A stretch of 39,180 bases of DNA from Desulfotomaculum sp. GTDB lineage: Bacteria > Bacillota > Desulfotomaculia > Desulfotomaculales > Desulfohalotomaculaceae. Positions 6,515-14,846 of the stretch are shown in pieces. A program made the translations under genes and the position numbers. Where the stretch lies: positions 1 to 39,180 of the forward strand of contig JACDOL010000013.1 of the NCBI GenBank assembly GCA_017656165.1, read 5' to 3'. How positions within the stretch are numbered: the first letter of the stretch is position 1; every line of letters begins with the position of its first letter. Under the pieces are notes generated by a model that saw only the letters and a list, made by a program, of their open reading frames with translations, made no database searches and was not told where the DNA came from.

Positions 6515-8233
6515 ATGCATGAGTTTAGTGGCCTGGGTAGTATTTTAACTTTTATTCAAGTCTTTTTTGCTGTCATTATTGGCTTATATTTCTGGAACTT
6601 ATTAAAAACCCAGCAGGGAAATAAAAATGCCGTGGAAAGAGAGTCCCAAAAAGAGCTGGAGAAACTAAGGCGTATGAGGATGGTAGCTCTTACAGAGCCG
6701 CTGTCAGAAAAAACCAGACCCAAAAAGTTTAATGAGATCATTGGCCAGGATGAGGGATTAAAATCCCTGCGGGCAGCACTGTGCGGTCCAAACCCGCAGC
6801 ATGTGATAATTTACGGGCCGCCGGGTGTTGGTAAAACTGCCGCGGCAAGGGTAGTACTGGAAGAAGCTAAAAAAAGCAGTTCTTCACCCTTTAGAAAAGA
6901 TGCTAAATTTGTAGAAGTTGATGGGGCCACTGCCCGCTTTGATGAGCGCGGCATTGCAGATCCTTTAATTGGATCAGTACATGACCCCATCTACCAAGGG
7001 GCAGGGCCCATGGGGATGGCAGGCATACCTCAACCAAAACCTGGCGCTGTAACTAAGGCTCACGGGGGAATTTTATTTATTGATGAAATAGGAGAACTTC
7101 ATCCCATACAAATGAATAAGCTATTAAAAGTCCTGGAAGATAGGAAGGTATTTCTGGAAAGTGCATATTACAGCCCTGAGGATACCAATATCCCCCACCA
7201 TATACATGACATATTTCAGAATGGACTTCCCGCTGATTTTCGCCTGGTGGCTGCAACTACTCGTACCCCAGATGAAATTCCTCCTGCAATCCGTTCCCGC
7301 TGTTTAGAAATATTTTTCCGACCGCTGTTAAGCGAGGAAATTGGTATTATAGCCGGGAATGCTTCTGAAAAAATAAAAATGCCGCTGCAGGAAGGGGTAG
7401 CGGATGTTATTAAACGTTATGCTGTTAACGGCAGGGAAGCAGTGAATTTAATTCAAATTGCAGCAGGTTTGGCTATTACAGAGAACCGCAGCGAAATTTC
7501 AGTTAGCGATGTGGAATGGGTAATTCACAGCGGGCGCTATTCACCCCGCATGGATAAAAAAATATCGGAAGCGCCGCAGGTTGGTGTAGTTAACGGCCTG
7601 GCAGTGTATGGTCCAAACATGGGTGCACTGCTGGAAATTGAGGCCACTGCCATTCCTGCAGCTAAGGGGCAGGGCAAACTGATCGTTACCGGTGTGGTTG
7701 AAGAAGAAGAAGTGGGCGGCGGCGGTGGCAGAACTATGAGGCGCAAAAGCATGGCCAGGGGGTCAGTAGAAAACGTCCTCACAGTACTGCGGAGGACCAT
7801 GGATGTTGACTGCAGGAATTATGACATTCACATTAATTTTCCCAGCGGTGCCCCGGTGGATGGCCCCTCTGCCGGTGTAACCATAGCAACGGCCGTATAT
7901 TCAGCCATTACAGGTATTCCTGTTGATAACAGGGTAGCCATGACCGGAGAAGTATCCATCCGGGGAATGGTTAAACCTGTGGGCGGGGTAGTAGCAAAGG
8001 TTAATGCTGCCCGCCAGGCTGGGGCAGCAGCAGTATACATCCCCCGGGAAAATAGCCAAAAACTGTTTTCTCAACTGGAAGGAATTGATGTTATACCAGT
8101 GGATAAACTAGAAGAGGTAATAAAAGGATCACTGCTTTATCCTGTGGCAGAAGATAAGAAAAAGATTAACAACCCGGTGGAAGTTTTGTCGGTTTCAAAT
8201 CTTGTAAATGGACAGATAGCTCCCAAAACATAA
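6515..8233 (+). CDS. lonB: ATP-dependent protease LonB
   Basis: Membrane-anchored Lon-type protease; in Bacillus subtilis the homologue is forespore-associated. The 572-residue protein has one N-terminal membrane segment (about residues 8-28, ILTFIQVFFAVIIGLYFW), Walker A GPPGVGKT (101-108) and Walker B ILFIDEIGEL. The S16 peptidase domain has the catalytic dyad Ser452 (VDGPSAGV) and Lys495 (GGVVAKV). There is no LonA-type N-terminal substrate domain. The ribosome site aagggaggg is 11 bases from this ATG but only 3 from an out-of-frame ATG at 6507, which opens a 13-codon frame; the true start could therefore be weakly initiated. It sits between clpX and lonA, as in Bacillus. Confidence 0.95.
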   Translation: MHEFSGLGSILTFIQVFFAVIIGLYFWNLLKTQQGNKNAVERESQKELEKLRRMRMVALTEPLSEKTRPKKFNEIIGQDEGLKSLRAALCGPNPQHVIIYGPPGVGKTAAARVVLEEAKKSSSSPFRKDAKFVEVDGATARFDERGIADPLIGSVHDPIYQGAGPMGMAGIPQPKPGAVTKAHGGILFIDEIGELHPIQMNKLLKVLEDRKVFLESAYYSPEDTNIPHHIHDIFQNGLPADFRLVAATTRTPDEIPPAIRSRCLEIFFRPLLSEEIGIIAGNASEKIKMPLQEGVADVIKRYAVNGREAVNLIQIAAGLAITENRSEISVSDVEWVIHSGRYSPRMDKKISEAPQVGVVNGLAVYGPNMGALLEIEATAIPAAKGQGKLIVTGVVEEEEVGGGGGRTMRRKSMARGSVENVLTVLRRTMDVDCRNYDIHINFPSGAPVDGPSAGVTIATAVYSAITGIPVDNRVAMTGEVSIRGMVKPVGGVVAKVNAARQAGAAAVYIPRENSQKLFSQLEGIDVIPVDKLEEVIKGSLLYPVAEDKKKINNPVEVLSVSNLVNGQIAPKT

Positions 8234-8291
8234 TAATAAGCCCTGGGTATCTGTGTGTAATAAATATTAAACATTATCTTAATAAAATTAA

Positions 8292-8330
8292 AGAAACCCG
8301 GCTTTTGCTGGGTTTCTCGGTCTTTTAACA
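8292..8330 (+). terminator. Terminator-like hairpin after lonB
   Basis: AGAAACCCGGC-TTTT-GCTGGGTTTCT, an 11-base stem with one G-T pair, followed by cggtctttta. The T tract is short and displaced, so termination may be partial. Confidence 0.6.
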
Positions 8331-8359
8331 TTTATTGTCATGGAAGGAGCCTGTCTGTT

Positions 8360-8380
8360 GTGATAGAATATTCCTATCAC
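8360..8380. promoter_or_regulatory. Palindrome upstream of lonA (possible operator)
   Basis: GTGATAG-AATATTC-CTATCAC: perfect 7-base arms 62 bases before the likely lonA start. It is not the CIRCE or CtsR consensus. A weak -10 (TATGAT, 8392-8397) lies downstream. I do not recognise the regulator. Confidence 0.4.
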
Positions 8381-8441
8381 TTAAAGCATTTTATGATGTA
8401 GCACCAGCCACATTTATAGTGCTTAGGAGGTGCAGCATATT

Positions 8442-10859
8442 TTGGAACATAATGAAAGAGTACTTCCTCTACTGCCGCTAAGAGGTATTCTGGTATTTCC
8501 TTATATGGTTATTCATCTTGACGTGGGTAGGGAAAAGTCTGTTCAGGCAATTGAAGAAGCTATGGTAAATGACCGGCATATTTTCCTGGCCACCCAAAAG
8601 GATGCCCAGACGGATGAGCCGGGCGAAGATGATATTTACACCACCGGTACTGTTGCTGAAGTAAAGCAGCTTTTAAAGCTGCCCGGCGGTACAATTAGAG
8701 TGCTGGTAGAAGGGATGGCCAGGGCAGAGATAATTGAATATCTAGATCATGAACCTTTCTTTAAAGTTCAAATTAAGCAGTACAAGGAGGGCTTTGAAAA
8801 AGACAGCGAAATTGAAGCCTTAATGCGCAACCTGGTTTACCAGTTCGAACAGTATGTAAAGCTGTCAAAACGTATTCCGCCCGAAACAGTGGTTTCAGTG
8901 GTTAACCTGGAGGAACCAGGACGTTTGGCAGATATAGTTGCTTCTCACCTTTCACTGCGCATTGATGAAAAGCAGAAAATCCTTGAAGCTGTTGAAATTG
9001 TTCCCCGCCTGGAAAAATTATGTGCAATTTTAGCTAAGGAATTGGAAATAGTTGAACTGGAGCGCAAAATTAATGTCCGCGTGCGCAAGCAAATGGAGAA
9101 AAATCAAAAAGAATACTACCTGCGGGAACAGATGAAAGCTATACAAAAAGAGCTGGGGGATAAAGACGATCGTGCTGCAGAAGGTGAGGAACTGCGGGAA
9201 CGCATTAGCAAGAGTAAGCTGCCAAAAGAAGTTGAACAGAAAGTTATAAAAGAAGTGGAACGGCTGGAAAAAATGCCGCCAATGGCCGCGGAGGCAGCGG
9301 TGGTTAGGAATTATATTGAATGGGTGCTGTCGCTTCCCTGGAGCAAATCTACCCGCGACCGCCTGGATATTAAAACAGCCGAGAGAATACTGGATGAAGA
9401 TCATTATGGCCTAAGAAAACCGAAAGAACGTATTATTGAGTTTTTAGCCATCCGCAAGCTGGCAAAAAAAATTAAGGGACCTATACTATGCCTTGTGGGT
9501 CCTCCCGGTGTAGGAAAGACTTCACTAGGCCGGTCTATTGCCAGGGCTATGGAGCGCAAGTTTGTACGCATTTCCCTTGGTGGAGTGCGTGATGAAGCTG
9601 AAATTCGCGGGCACCGGCGTACTTATGTTGGTGCTATGCCCGGGCGCATCATACAAGGAATTAGGCAGGCTGGTTCTAAAAACCCGGTATTTTTACTGGA
9701 TGAAATTGATAAGATGAGCATGGATTTCCGCGGTGACCCGTCGGCGGCACTGCTTGAAGTGCTGGACCCGGAGCAGAATAACAGTTTTTCTGACCATTAC
9801 ATTGAACTGCCCTTTGACCTGTCCAATGTAATGTTTATTACTACTGCCAATAACAAGTACAATATACCCCGGCCGCTGTTGGACCGGATGGAAGTAATTG
9901 ATATTTCCGGGTATACCGAGGAGGAAAAAATGCAGATTGCCGTAAGGCACCTGCTGCCAAAACAAATTAAAGAACATGGTTTACCTAAAGGTTCAACCAG
10001 TATATCGGAAAATACCATTCGGAAGATAATCAGGGAATATACCCGGGAATCAGGGGTGCGTAACCTGGAACGCAATATTGCTTCCCTGTGCCGTAAGGCT
10101 GCCAAGCAGGTTGTCCAGGACAAAAATAAAAAGGTAAAAATTACTGCTCAAAATCTAAAAAAATACCTGGGGATACCAAAATACCGCTACAACATGGCCG
10201 AAAAAGAAGACAGCGTTGGGCTGGCCACCGGATTGGCCTGGACGGAAGTAGGAGGAGATACGCTAAGTATTGAAGTTACCACATACAAGGGCAGGGGTAA
10301 GCTCATACTCACCGGTAAACTGGGAGATGTAATGAAGGAGTCAGCCCAGGCAGCCCTCAGCTACGTCCGCAGCCGGGCTGAAGAGTTAAACATAAACACC
10401 GAAATGTTCGAGAAATATGATATACACATCCACGTCCCGGAAGGAGCAATCCCTAAAGATGGTCCTTCAGCCGGTATAACAATGGCCACTGCCCTGGCAT
10501 CGGCCTTAACAGGGCGCAAAGTAAGCCGGGAAGTAGCCATGACCGGTGAGATAACACTAAGGGGCCGTGTGCTTCCAGTGGGAGGGATAAAAGAAAAAAT
10601 TTTAGCTGCGCACCGCTCAGGGTGTAAAACTGTTATCCTCCCAATAGAAAACAAAAAAGACATGGAAGAAGTGCCCAACAATGTAAAGGGAAAAATGGAA
10701 TTCAAATTTGTTGAACATATGGATGAGGTTCTTTCCATTGCTTTAAAACCCGGGGAGAAAGAAGTGCATAATCCTTCCAAAGAGTCTTCAGAGCTGCCTT
10801 ATGAGCACCGGCAGCAGGTGGAAGAAATGCAGCAGGGAGGCCCGGTGATACCTTCATGA
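8442..10859 (+). CDS. lon: ATP-dependent protease LonA
   Basis: Soluble hexameric protease that degrades misfolded and regulatory proteins. The start chosen is TTG at 8442 ([15 protein letters not shown]), 11 bases after aggagg. The longer GTG at 8430 overlaps the ribosome-binding site itself and is rejected. The N-terminal substrate domain starts with [16 protein letters not shown]. Walker A is GPPGVGKT (353-360). The peptidase dyad is Ser676 (KDGPSAGI) and Lys719 (GGIKEK). The 805-residue length is normal. The Gly/Pro/Gln-rich C-terminal tail is not conserved. The stop codon overlaps the ysxC start (ATGA), so the two are translationally coupled. Confidence 0.96.
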   Translation: MEHNERVLPLLPLRGILVFPYMVIHLDVGREKSVQAIEEAMVNDRHIFLATQKDAQTDEPGEDDIYTTGTVAEVKQLLKLPGGTIRVLVEGMARAEIIEYLDHEPFFKVQIKQYKEGFEKDSEIEALMRNLVYQFEQYVKLSKRIPPETVVSVVNLEEPGRLADIVASHLSLRIDEKQKILEAVEIVPRLEKLCAILAKELEIVELERKINVRVRKQMEKNQKEYYLREQMKAIQKELGDKDDRAAEGEELRERISKSKLPKEVEQKVIKEVERLEKMPPMAAEAAVVRNYIEWVLSLPWSKSTRDRLDIKTAERILDEDHYGLRKPKERIIEFLAIRKLAKKIKGPILCLVGPPGVGKTSLGRSIARAMERKFVRISLGGVRDEAEIRGHRRTYVGAMPGRIIQGIRQAGSKNPVFLLDEIDKMSMDFRGDPSAALLEVLDPEQNNSFSDHYIELPFDLSNVMFITTANNKYNIPRPLLDRMEVIDISGYTEEEKMQIAVRHLLPKQIKEHGLPKGSTSISENTIRKIIREYTRESGVRNLERNIASLCRKAAKQVVQDKNKKVKITAQNLKKYLGIPKYRYNMAEKEDSVGLATGLAWTEVGGDTLSIEVTTYKGRGKLILTGKLGDVMKESAQAALSYVRSRAEELNINTEMFEKYDIHIHVPEGAIPKDGPSAGITMATALASALTGRKVSREVAMTGEITLRGRVLPVGGIKEKILAAHRSGCKTVILPIENKKDMEEVPNNVKGKMEFKFVEHMDEVLSIALKPGEKEVHNPSKESSELPYEHRQQVEEMQQGGPVIPS

Positions 10860-11440
10860 AAATAGTATCTGCCAGCTTTGTCACCAGTGCCAGCGGCAGG
10901 AATGGCTACCCCGGCGGTGAACTGCCCGATGTTGCTTTTGCTGGGCGGTCCAATGTTGGTAAATCTTCGCTAATAAACATGCTGGTAAACCGCAAATCCC
11001 TGGCACGCACCAGTAAAAGCCCGGGGAGAACACAGCTGATAAATTTTTTCCTGGTAAATGATAAATTTTACTTGGTGGACCTTCCTGGTTACGGGTTTGC
11101 TAAAGTACCGGAAAAGGTGAGAATTAAATGGGGGAAAATGATTGAAGAGTACTTAAGCCAGCGGGAAAACCTGCGTGGGGTGGTGATGCTGGTTGATTCC
11201 CGCCATGACCCGACCAGGCTGGATCATCAAATGTACCAGTGGCTCTGCCATTATAAAATTGCCACCGTAATAGTAGTTACAAAAATAGATAAACTGTCAA
11301 AGAACCAGGCTAATAGGCAGCTGGCAAGGATCAAAAAAGAGCTGGGGGTACTGCCAGAGCATCCCCTGGTTGCCACATCGGCTAAAACCCGGGCGGGAAG
11401 AAAAGAACTGTTAGAGGAAATTTATAATTTGCTGCAGTAA
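10856..11440 (+). CDS. ysxC: Ribosome biogenesis GTPase YsxC/EngB
   Basis: TRAFAC-class GTPase needed for large ribosomal subunit assembly. The 194-residue protein has G1 GRSNVGKS (30-37), G3 DLPGYG (75-80), G4 TKIDK (about 144) and the family-specific [11 protein letters not shown] after switch I. The start ATG overlaps the lon stop. The lonB-lonA-ysxC order matches Bacillus. A strong terminator follows. Confidence 0.96.
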   Translation: MKIVSASFVTSASGRNGYPGGELPDVAFAGRSNVGKSSLINMLVNRKSLARTSKSPGRTQLINFFLVNDKFYLVDLPGYGFAKVPEKVRIKWGKMIEEYLSQRENLRGVVMLVDSRHDPTRLDHQMYQWLCHYKIATVIVVTKIDKLSKNQANRQLARIKKELGVLPEHPLVATSAKTRAGRKELLEEIYNLLQ

Positions 11441-11443
11441 ATA

Positions 11444-11477
11444 AAAATGCCTTGAATTTGCATTCAAGGCATTTTTT
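11444..11477 (+). terminator. Rho-independent terminator after ysxC
   Basis: AAAAATGCCTTGAAT-TTG-CATTCAAGGCATTTTTTT: a long perfect stem followed by Ts, four bases after the stop codon. Confidence 0.93.
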
Positions 11478-11537
11478 TCTTATGTCGTGGTAAATAATAA
11501 CGTATAGATTGAGGTTTAATTTTTATGGGGTGAATGT

Positions 11538-12660
11538 ATGGCTGTAGATGCTTTTCGCCTTGAAGCGGGGAAAATATCTGCCCGGCAGTTAATGTTTATA
11601 ATTATTACATTTATAATATCCACTGCCGATATATTTCTTCCGGCCATTGTAGCACAGCAGGCTGGCAGGGATTCGTGGATTTCGGTGGTTGTTGCCAATG
11701 CAGAGGCAATGGTTGTAGCTGCTGTAGCACTGTCATTAGGGCTGCGCTTTCCCCAGCTGACCCTGGTGGGCATCTGTCAAAAGGTACTGGGGAAATGGAA
11801 TACTGGCTTTAATTATTTTAACAGGATTTTTTTTATCACTGCTGTACGCCGTGGTGGGGGAGTTTGGCATAATATTAAAAACAGCCTTTATGCAGCAAAC
11901 GCCGTTGGCGGTTTTTAACATGCTTTTGGTGGCTACCGCAGCTTATGCTGTATACCACGGTATTGAAACCATAGCTAGGGTTACAGAACTGCTGATGCCC
12001 ATTGGCATAGGGGTATTATTACTGGTGGGGCTTATTGTGCTGCCCGAAGTGAATTTCAGTAACTACCTGCCGGTACTGGATGAAGGTATAGGCCCAGTGT
12101 TAAACGGCGCCACCAGGCTGCTGGCTTTTTTAGGTGAAGGTGTCATAATTTTAATGCTGATACCATACTGCGATCAACCCCAGAAAGTGGTGGGAGCTCT
12201 TTCCTGGAGCATAGGCCTTTTGGGGATATTTTTTTTAATTGGAGTTCTGGCTATTGGTATGTTTGGCCCCGTGGAAACGGCAGCCCTTACTTTCCCGGCA
12301 TTGAATATGGTTAGGCGGATTATAATTGGAGATTTCCTGCAGCACCTGGACGCCATTATTATGACCATTTGGATTGGCGGGATATATATAAAAACTGCTG
12401 TTGCTTACTATATCTGCTGCCTTGGCTATGCCCAGCTTTTTAACCTGCAGAGCTACCAGGTGCTGATTTGGCCGGTGGGGATTATTACAGCAGTTATATC
12501 AATTTCTTTTTTATATGATTTGACCGGTATGATAAATTACCTGGCCGCTGTCTGGCCGGCGCAGGCCATAACTTTTGAATTTATTATTCCCCTGCTGCTG
12601 TTGATAGTGGCTGCAGCGAGAGGGGTAAAGGGAAAAAAAGCAGAAGGTAATAAAGAATAA
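11538..12660 (+). pseudogene. GerAB-family spore germination permease, frameshifted
   Basis: The GerAB family (PF03845, APC superfamily fold) forms the B subunit of germinant receptors in the spore inner membrane. Together the two frames give about 370 residues, the normal length, with about ten hydrophobic segments. The first frame (from ATG 11538, behind ggggtga) reads through to ...KVLGKW and then turns into a non-family tail ending at 11918. The correct continuation (LALIILTGFFLSLLYAVVGE then FGIILKTAFMQQTP) lies in the next frame from about 11803. A single-base indel near 11790-11802 (context ggggaaatgg) explains this. The second frame is intact to 12660 and still looks under selection, so the break is recent, or is a sequencing error. 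No A or C subunit is adjacent; those are at 19210-22285. Confidence 0.85.
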
Positions 12661-12688
12661 AAAAATAAGCCTCAATTAAGAGGTCGTA

Positions 12689-13786
12689 TCAATCGTTAAT
12701 ATTAAACAGGCTCCTGATGTAGCGCCAGTTCAGTCCTGGTTTGGGTTTTTGTTTATCTTTAGGTACATAATGTACTTTCTTAAGGGCAATTTTAGCAAAG
12801 CGATTGGTTACGGCTTTGCTGAAGGGTACTTTGTTGACCAGTTCCCCAGAGGTTTCTACTGCCCGGTAGAGGTTTTGATAGCTGTTTTTATCTATCACCG
12901 GGTTGGGACTCCACAAGTCTGCCTGTTTGTAGCGTTTTACTGCCGATATTAACTCACTGCGGTCATACTGTGGAAACGAGTTTTTAACTGCACCGGCAAT
13001 TTCTGCGGGACTGTGATAATGCATCCACTGTTGGGCTTTGTATAAGCCGTTTACCAGTTTCTGTACTTCCTGGCTGTGACTGTCCAGGTAGTCGGGCCTG
13101 GAAATGTAAACAGCAGCTGGCATCCTGCCTGCTTCTTTTCCCAGTGAAACAGCTGCAGTACCTACACCCTGGCCTTCCAGCCTGCTGGCATCGGGTTCTT
13201 CCACAACCAAAAAGCTGCCGGTGCCGGACTTGAAAGTTCCCGGGCGAAGGTAGGGAGGTAAATTTTCTATAACATTGACATCCCAGTTAGGTAAAACTTT
13301 ATTTCTGCGTAAAATGTATTCAAGTATTATGCTTGTATCTTCGGTGGGAGGCCCTGATATAATAGTCCTCCGTTCGGTGTCCTTCCAATTAAATTCATCT
13401 TCTAGTTTTCTAACCATTAAAAAAGCTCCGTTCCGCCGGGTTACTTCAGCAAAGGCCACTGGACTGCTGCCTGACCTGGGTGGGCCGGTTAAAACAGCCT
13501 GCCCCGGTCCTGCTAAAATTACATCAGCCTCTTTTTCCTGTAGCATTTGCAGCGTGGTTTTTCCTTTAGCTACAGTTAAAGTTTTGACGTCAATATTTTG
13601 TTCGCTAAAAAAACCCAGGTTCACTGCCAGGTAATGCGGTATAAACAGTGGTGTTCGCCTTTCTTCCACCAGGTGAATTACGGGTATCTCTTTTTCTTCT
13701 GTATCCCGGCTTAGTATATGCCTGGTATACACTAAGGCTGATATTACAATTATTATTAATAACAGTACAAAAAGTTTTTTCCTCAT
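12689..13786 (-). CDS. ABC-type substrate-binding protein, SsuA/THI5-like (orphan)
   Basis: Periplasmic-binding-fold protein of the NMT1/THI5/SsuA/TauA type, which usually captures sulfonates, nitrate, pyrimidine precursors or similar ligands for an ABC importer. The start chosen is ATG at 13786 behind aaggggg. A longer start at 13816 has no site and would run through a palindrome. The N-terminus is one hydrophobic segment (LFVLLLIIIVISALVY) without a lipobox Cys, so it is probably membrane-anchored by an uncleaved helix. The family core is visible: HYLAVNLGFFSEQNIDVKTL, then a DVILAGPGQAV segment. No permease or ATPase gene lies nearby, so the ligand and partner are unknown. Confidence 0.82.
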   Translation of the reverse strand: MRKKLFVLLLIIIVISALVYTRHILSRDTEEKEIPVIHLVEERRTPLFIPHYLAVNLGFFSEQNIDVKTLTVAKGKTTLQMLQEKEADVILAGPGQAVLTGPPRSGSSPVAFAEVTRRNGAFLMVRKLEDEFNWKDTERRTIISGPPTEDTSIILEYILRRNKVLPNWDVNVIENLPPYLRPGTFKSGTGSFLVVEEPDASRLEGQGVGTAAVSLGKEAGRMPAAVYISRPDYLDSHSQEVQKLVNGLYKAQQWMHYHSPAEIAGAVKNSFPQYDRSELISAVKRYKQADLWSPNPVIDKNSYQNLYRAVETSGELVNKVPFSKAVTNRFAKIALKKVHYVPKDKQKPKPGLNWRYIRSLFNIND

Positions 13787-13801
13787 CACTACCCCCTTGA
13801 G

Positions 13802-13815
13802 TGGAAATATTTCCA
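13802..13815. promoter_or_regulatory. Perfect 14-base palindrome, possible operator
   Basis: TGGAAATATTTCCA is self-complementary over all 14 bases. It ends 16 bases upstream of the start of the minus-strand substrate-binding gene. No regulator is identified. Confidence 0.35.
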
Positions 13816-13836
13816 TATAATTTTATTAATCTCTCC

Positions 13837-13855
13837 ATTTTTAATGATTAAAAAT
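13837..13855. promoter_or_regulatory. 19-base palindrome in the divergent gap
   Basis: ATTTTTAAT-G-ATTAAAAAT, perfect 9-base arms, midway between the divergent genes. The composition is AT-rich, so chance is more likely than for a mixed sequence. Confidence 0.3.
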
Positions 13856-13929
13856 TTATTAGCTTTACGCATTTAGTTAATTGAGAGGGCATAGTAATTT
13901 AAGGTAAATGATTCCAACTAGGGGGGTTG

Positions 13930-14385
13930 ATGGTGAAAAGAATTACCTTTATAAAATGGCCGGCTGGTGAAAGGCGGGGTGAAAAAGTTATTAACCAGGG
14001 GGCGCTGGTGCTGGGCGTAATGTGGGCTGTAAGTATAACACTGGCGGTTATTACTGCCATTGGGGTATACGTTATGATCAGCATGGCACAGGGATTTCAT
14101 ATGGCTGGAGTTCTTAAACTTGTTACCTATGCTGGTGTTGGTATAGGGGCCATGGTATGCGGGGGCATGTCAGCACGTCAAGGATTGGTGCACGGTCTGC
14201 TGGTGGGAGGTATTTATGCCCTGTGTTATTTATTACTTACAACACACTGGGGTATATATGGATTAGAGACCGAGCTTTTAATAAATGTCCTCATGCTTCT
14301 GCTTGCTGGAGCTGCGGGGGGAATAGTTGGGGTTAACCTGCCCGGGGGAAGGATAAAAAGACGCGGTGTACGCAGGATGAGATAA
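13930..14385 (+). CDS. TIGR04086-family (YrzE-like) membrane protein
   Basis: About 150 residues with a basic N-terminus and four hydrophobic segments (LVLGVMWAVSITLAVITAIG, VLKLVTYAGVGIGAMVCGG, HGLLVGGIYALCYLLL, INVLMLLLAGAAGGIVG). The central GG-S/A-rich motif and the topology match the TIGR04086/DUF3792 family of spore-former membrane proteins of unknown function. Possible starts are ATG 13930 and GTG 13933; the site aggggg (13920-13926) is only 3-6 bases away, and GTG gives the better spacing. The very basic C-terminus (GGRIKRRGVRRMR) is likely cytoplasmic. Confidence 0.75.
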   Translation: MVKRITFIKWPAGERRGEKVINQGALVLGVMWAVSITLAVITAIGVYVMISMAQGFHMAGVLKLVTYAGVGIGAMVCGGMSARQGLVHGLLVGGIYALCYLLLTTHWGIYGLETELLINVLMLLLAGAAGGIVGVNLPGGRIKRRGVRRMR

Positions 14386-14439
14386 TAAAACTGCCGATAA
14401 AAGTTGACAGTTAATTTTAAAATTATTAATATATAGTAG

Positions 14440-14705
14440 GACAATATAGTGATACGGCGTTGAAGGGGAGAGGCCGCGACCCTCCGGGCTCCAGAGAGGG
14501 AGATTCCAGGCTGAAAAATTTCCCGCCCGGACCGCTGACCTGTCGCCCCGGAGCTGTTGGGCTGAACGTGGTAACCAGTAGGCTCAACCGGGTAAGCCCG
14601 ATACAGCTGCAATGAGGGCCGGCATTATTTTGCTATGCCGGAAATCAAGGTGGTACCGCGGAAAGACTCCTTTTCGTCCTTGTGACGGGAAAGGAGTTTT
14701 TTATT
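14440..14705 (+). promoter_or_regulatory. T-box leader (tRNA-Val sensing) of valS
   Basis: A T-box riboswitch: uncharged tRNA binding prevents termination and switches on valS. Visible parts are a Stem I region with GAGAGGGAG and GGCTGAAAAA (about 14490-14520), then CCCCGGAGCTG. The T-box core AAGGTGGTACCGCGG is at 14647-14661, followed by the terminator GACTCCTTTTC...GAAAGGAGTTTTTT (about 14665-14704). The base after TGG in the core (T) would pair with an A discriminator, which fits tRNA-Val. The triplet GTC at 14542-14544, just before CCCCGGAGC, is my candidate specifier, a valine codon. The T-box call is firm; the exact Stem I fold and specifier need modelling. Confidence 0.92.
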
Positions 14706-14726
14706 TAACTATAAAAAAGTATAGTA

Positions 14727-14800
14727 GACGCAGCAAAGTATTTACCGGAGAAAAAGACAGGCGGCAAATTCAAAGAACGGAGCGTAAATACCTTGGCGGT
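14727..14800. repeat. Intergenic repeat family, copy C, between T-box and valS
   Basis: Short complete copy: left arm GACGCAGCAAAGTATTTAC, CGGAGAAAAAG, GCGGCAAATTC, then right arm CGGAGCGTAAATACC and TTGGCGGT. The arms are complementary (GTAAATACCTTG against CAAAGTATTTAC, one mismatch). It sits downstream of the T-box terminator and 47 bases before the valS start. Confidence 0.75.
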
Positions 14801-14846
14801 GATAAGGCCGAAGGTTTAAGATAAAATTTTTCAAGGGGGATGACAG

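Noticed and set aside
12661-12688. Bidirectional terminator between the GerAB gene and the minus-strand binding protein
   Set aside because: Only a 4-base stem (CCTC/GAGG) with no T tract on either side.
14226-14612. Open frame of 128 codons on the minus strand across the T-box leader
   Set aside because: It lies over the end of a plus-strand membrane gene and the structured T-box RNA. It has no ribosome site and a composition typical of an antisense shadow.
14612-14824. Plus-strand frame of 70 codons between the T-box and valS
   Set aside because: It runs through the T-box core, its terminator and repeat copy C; those elements fully explain the sequence.
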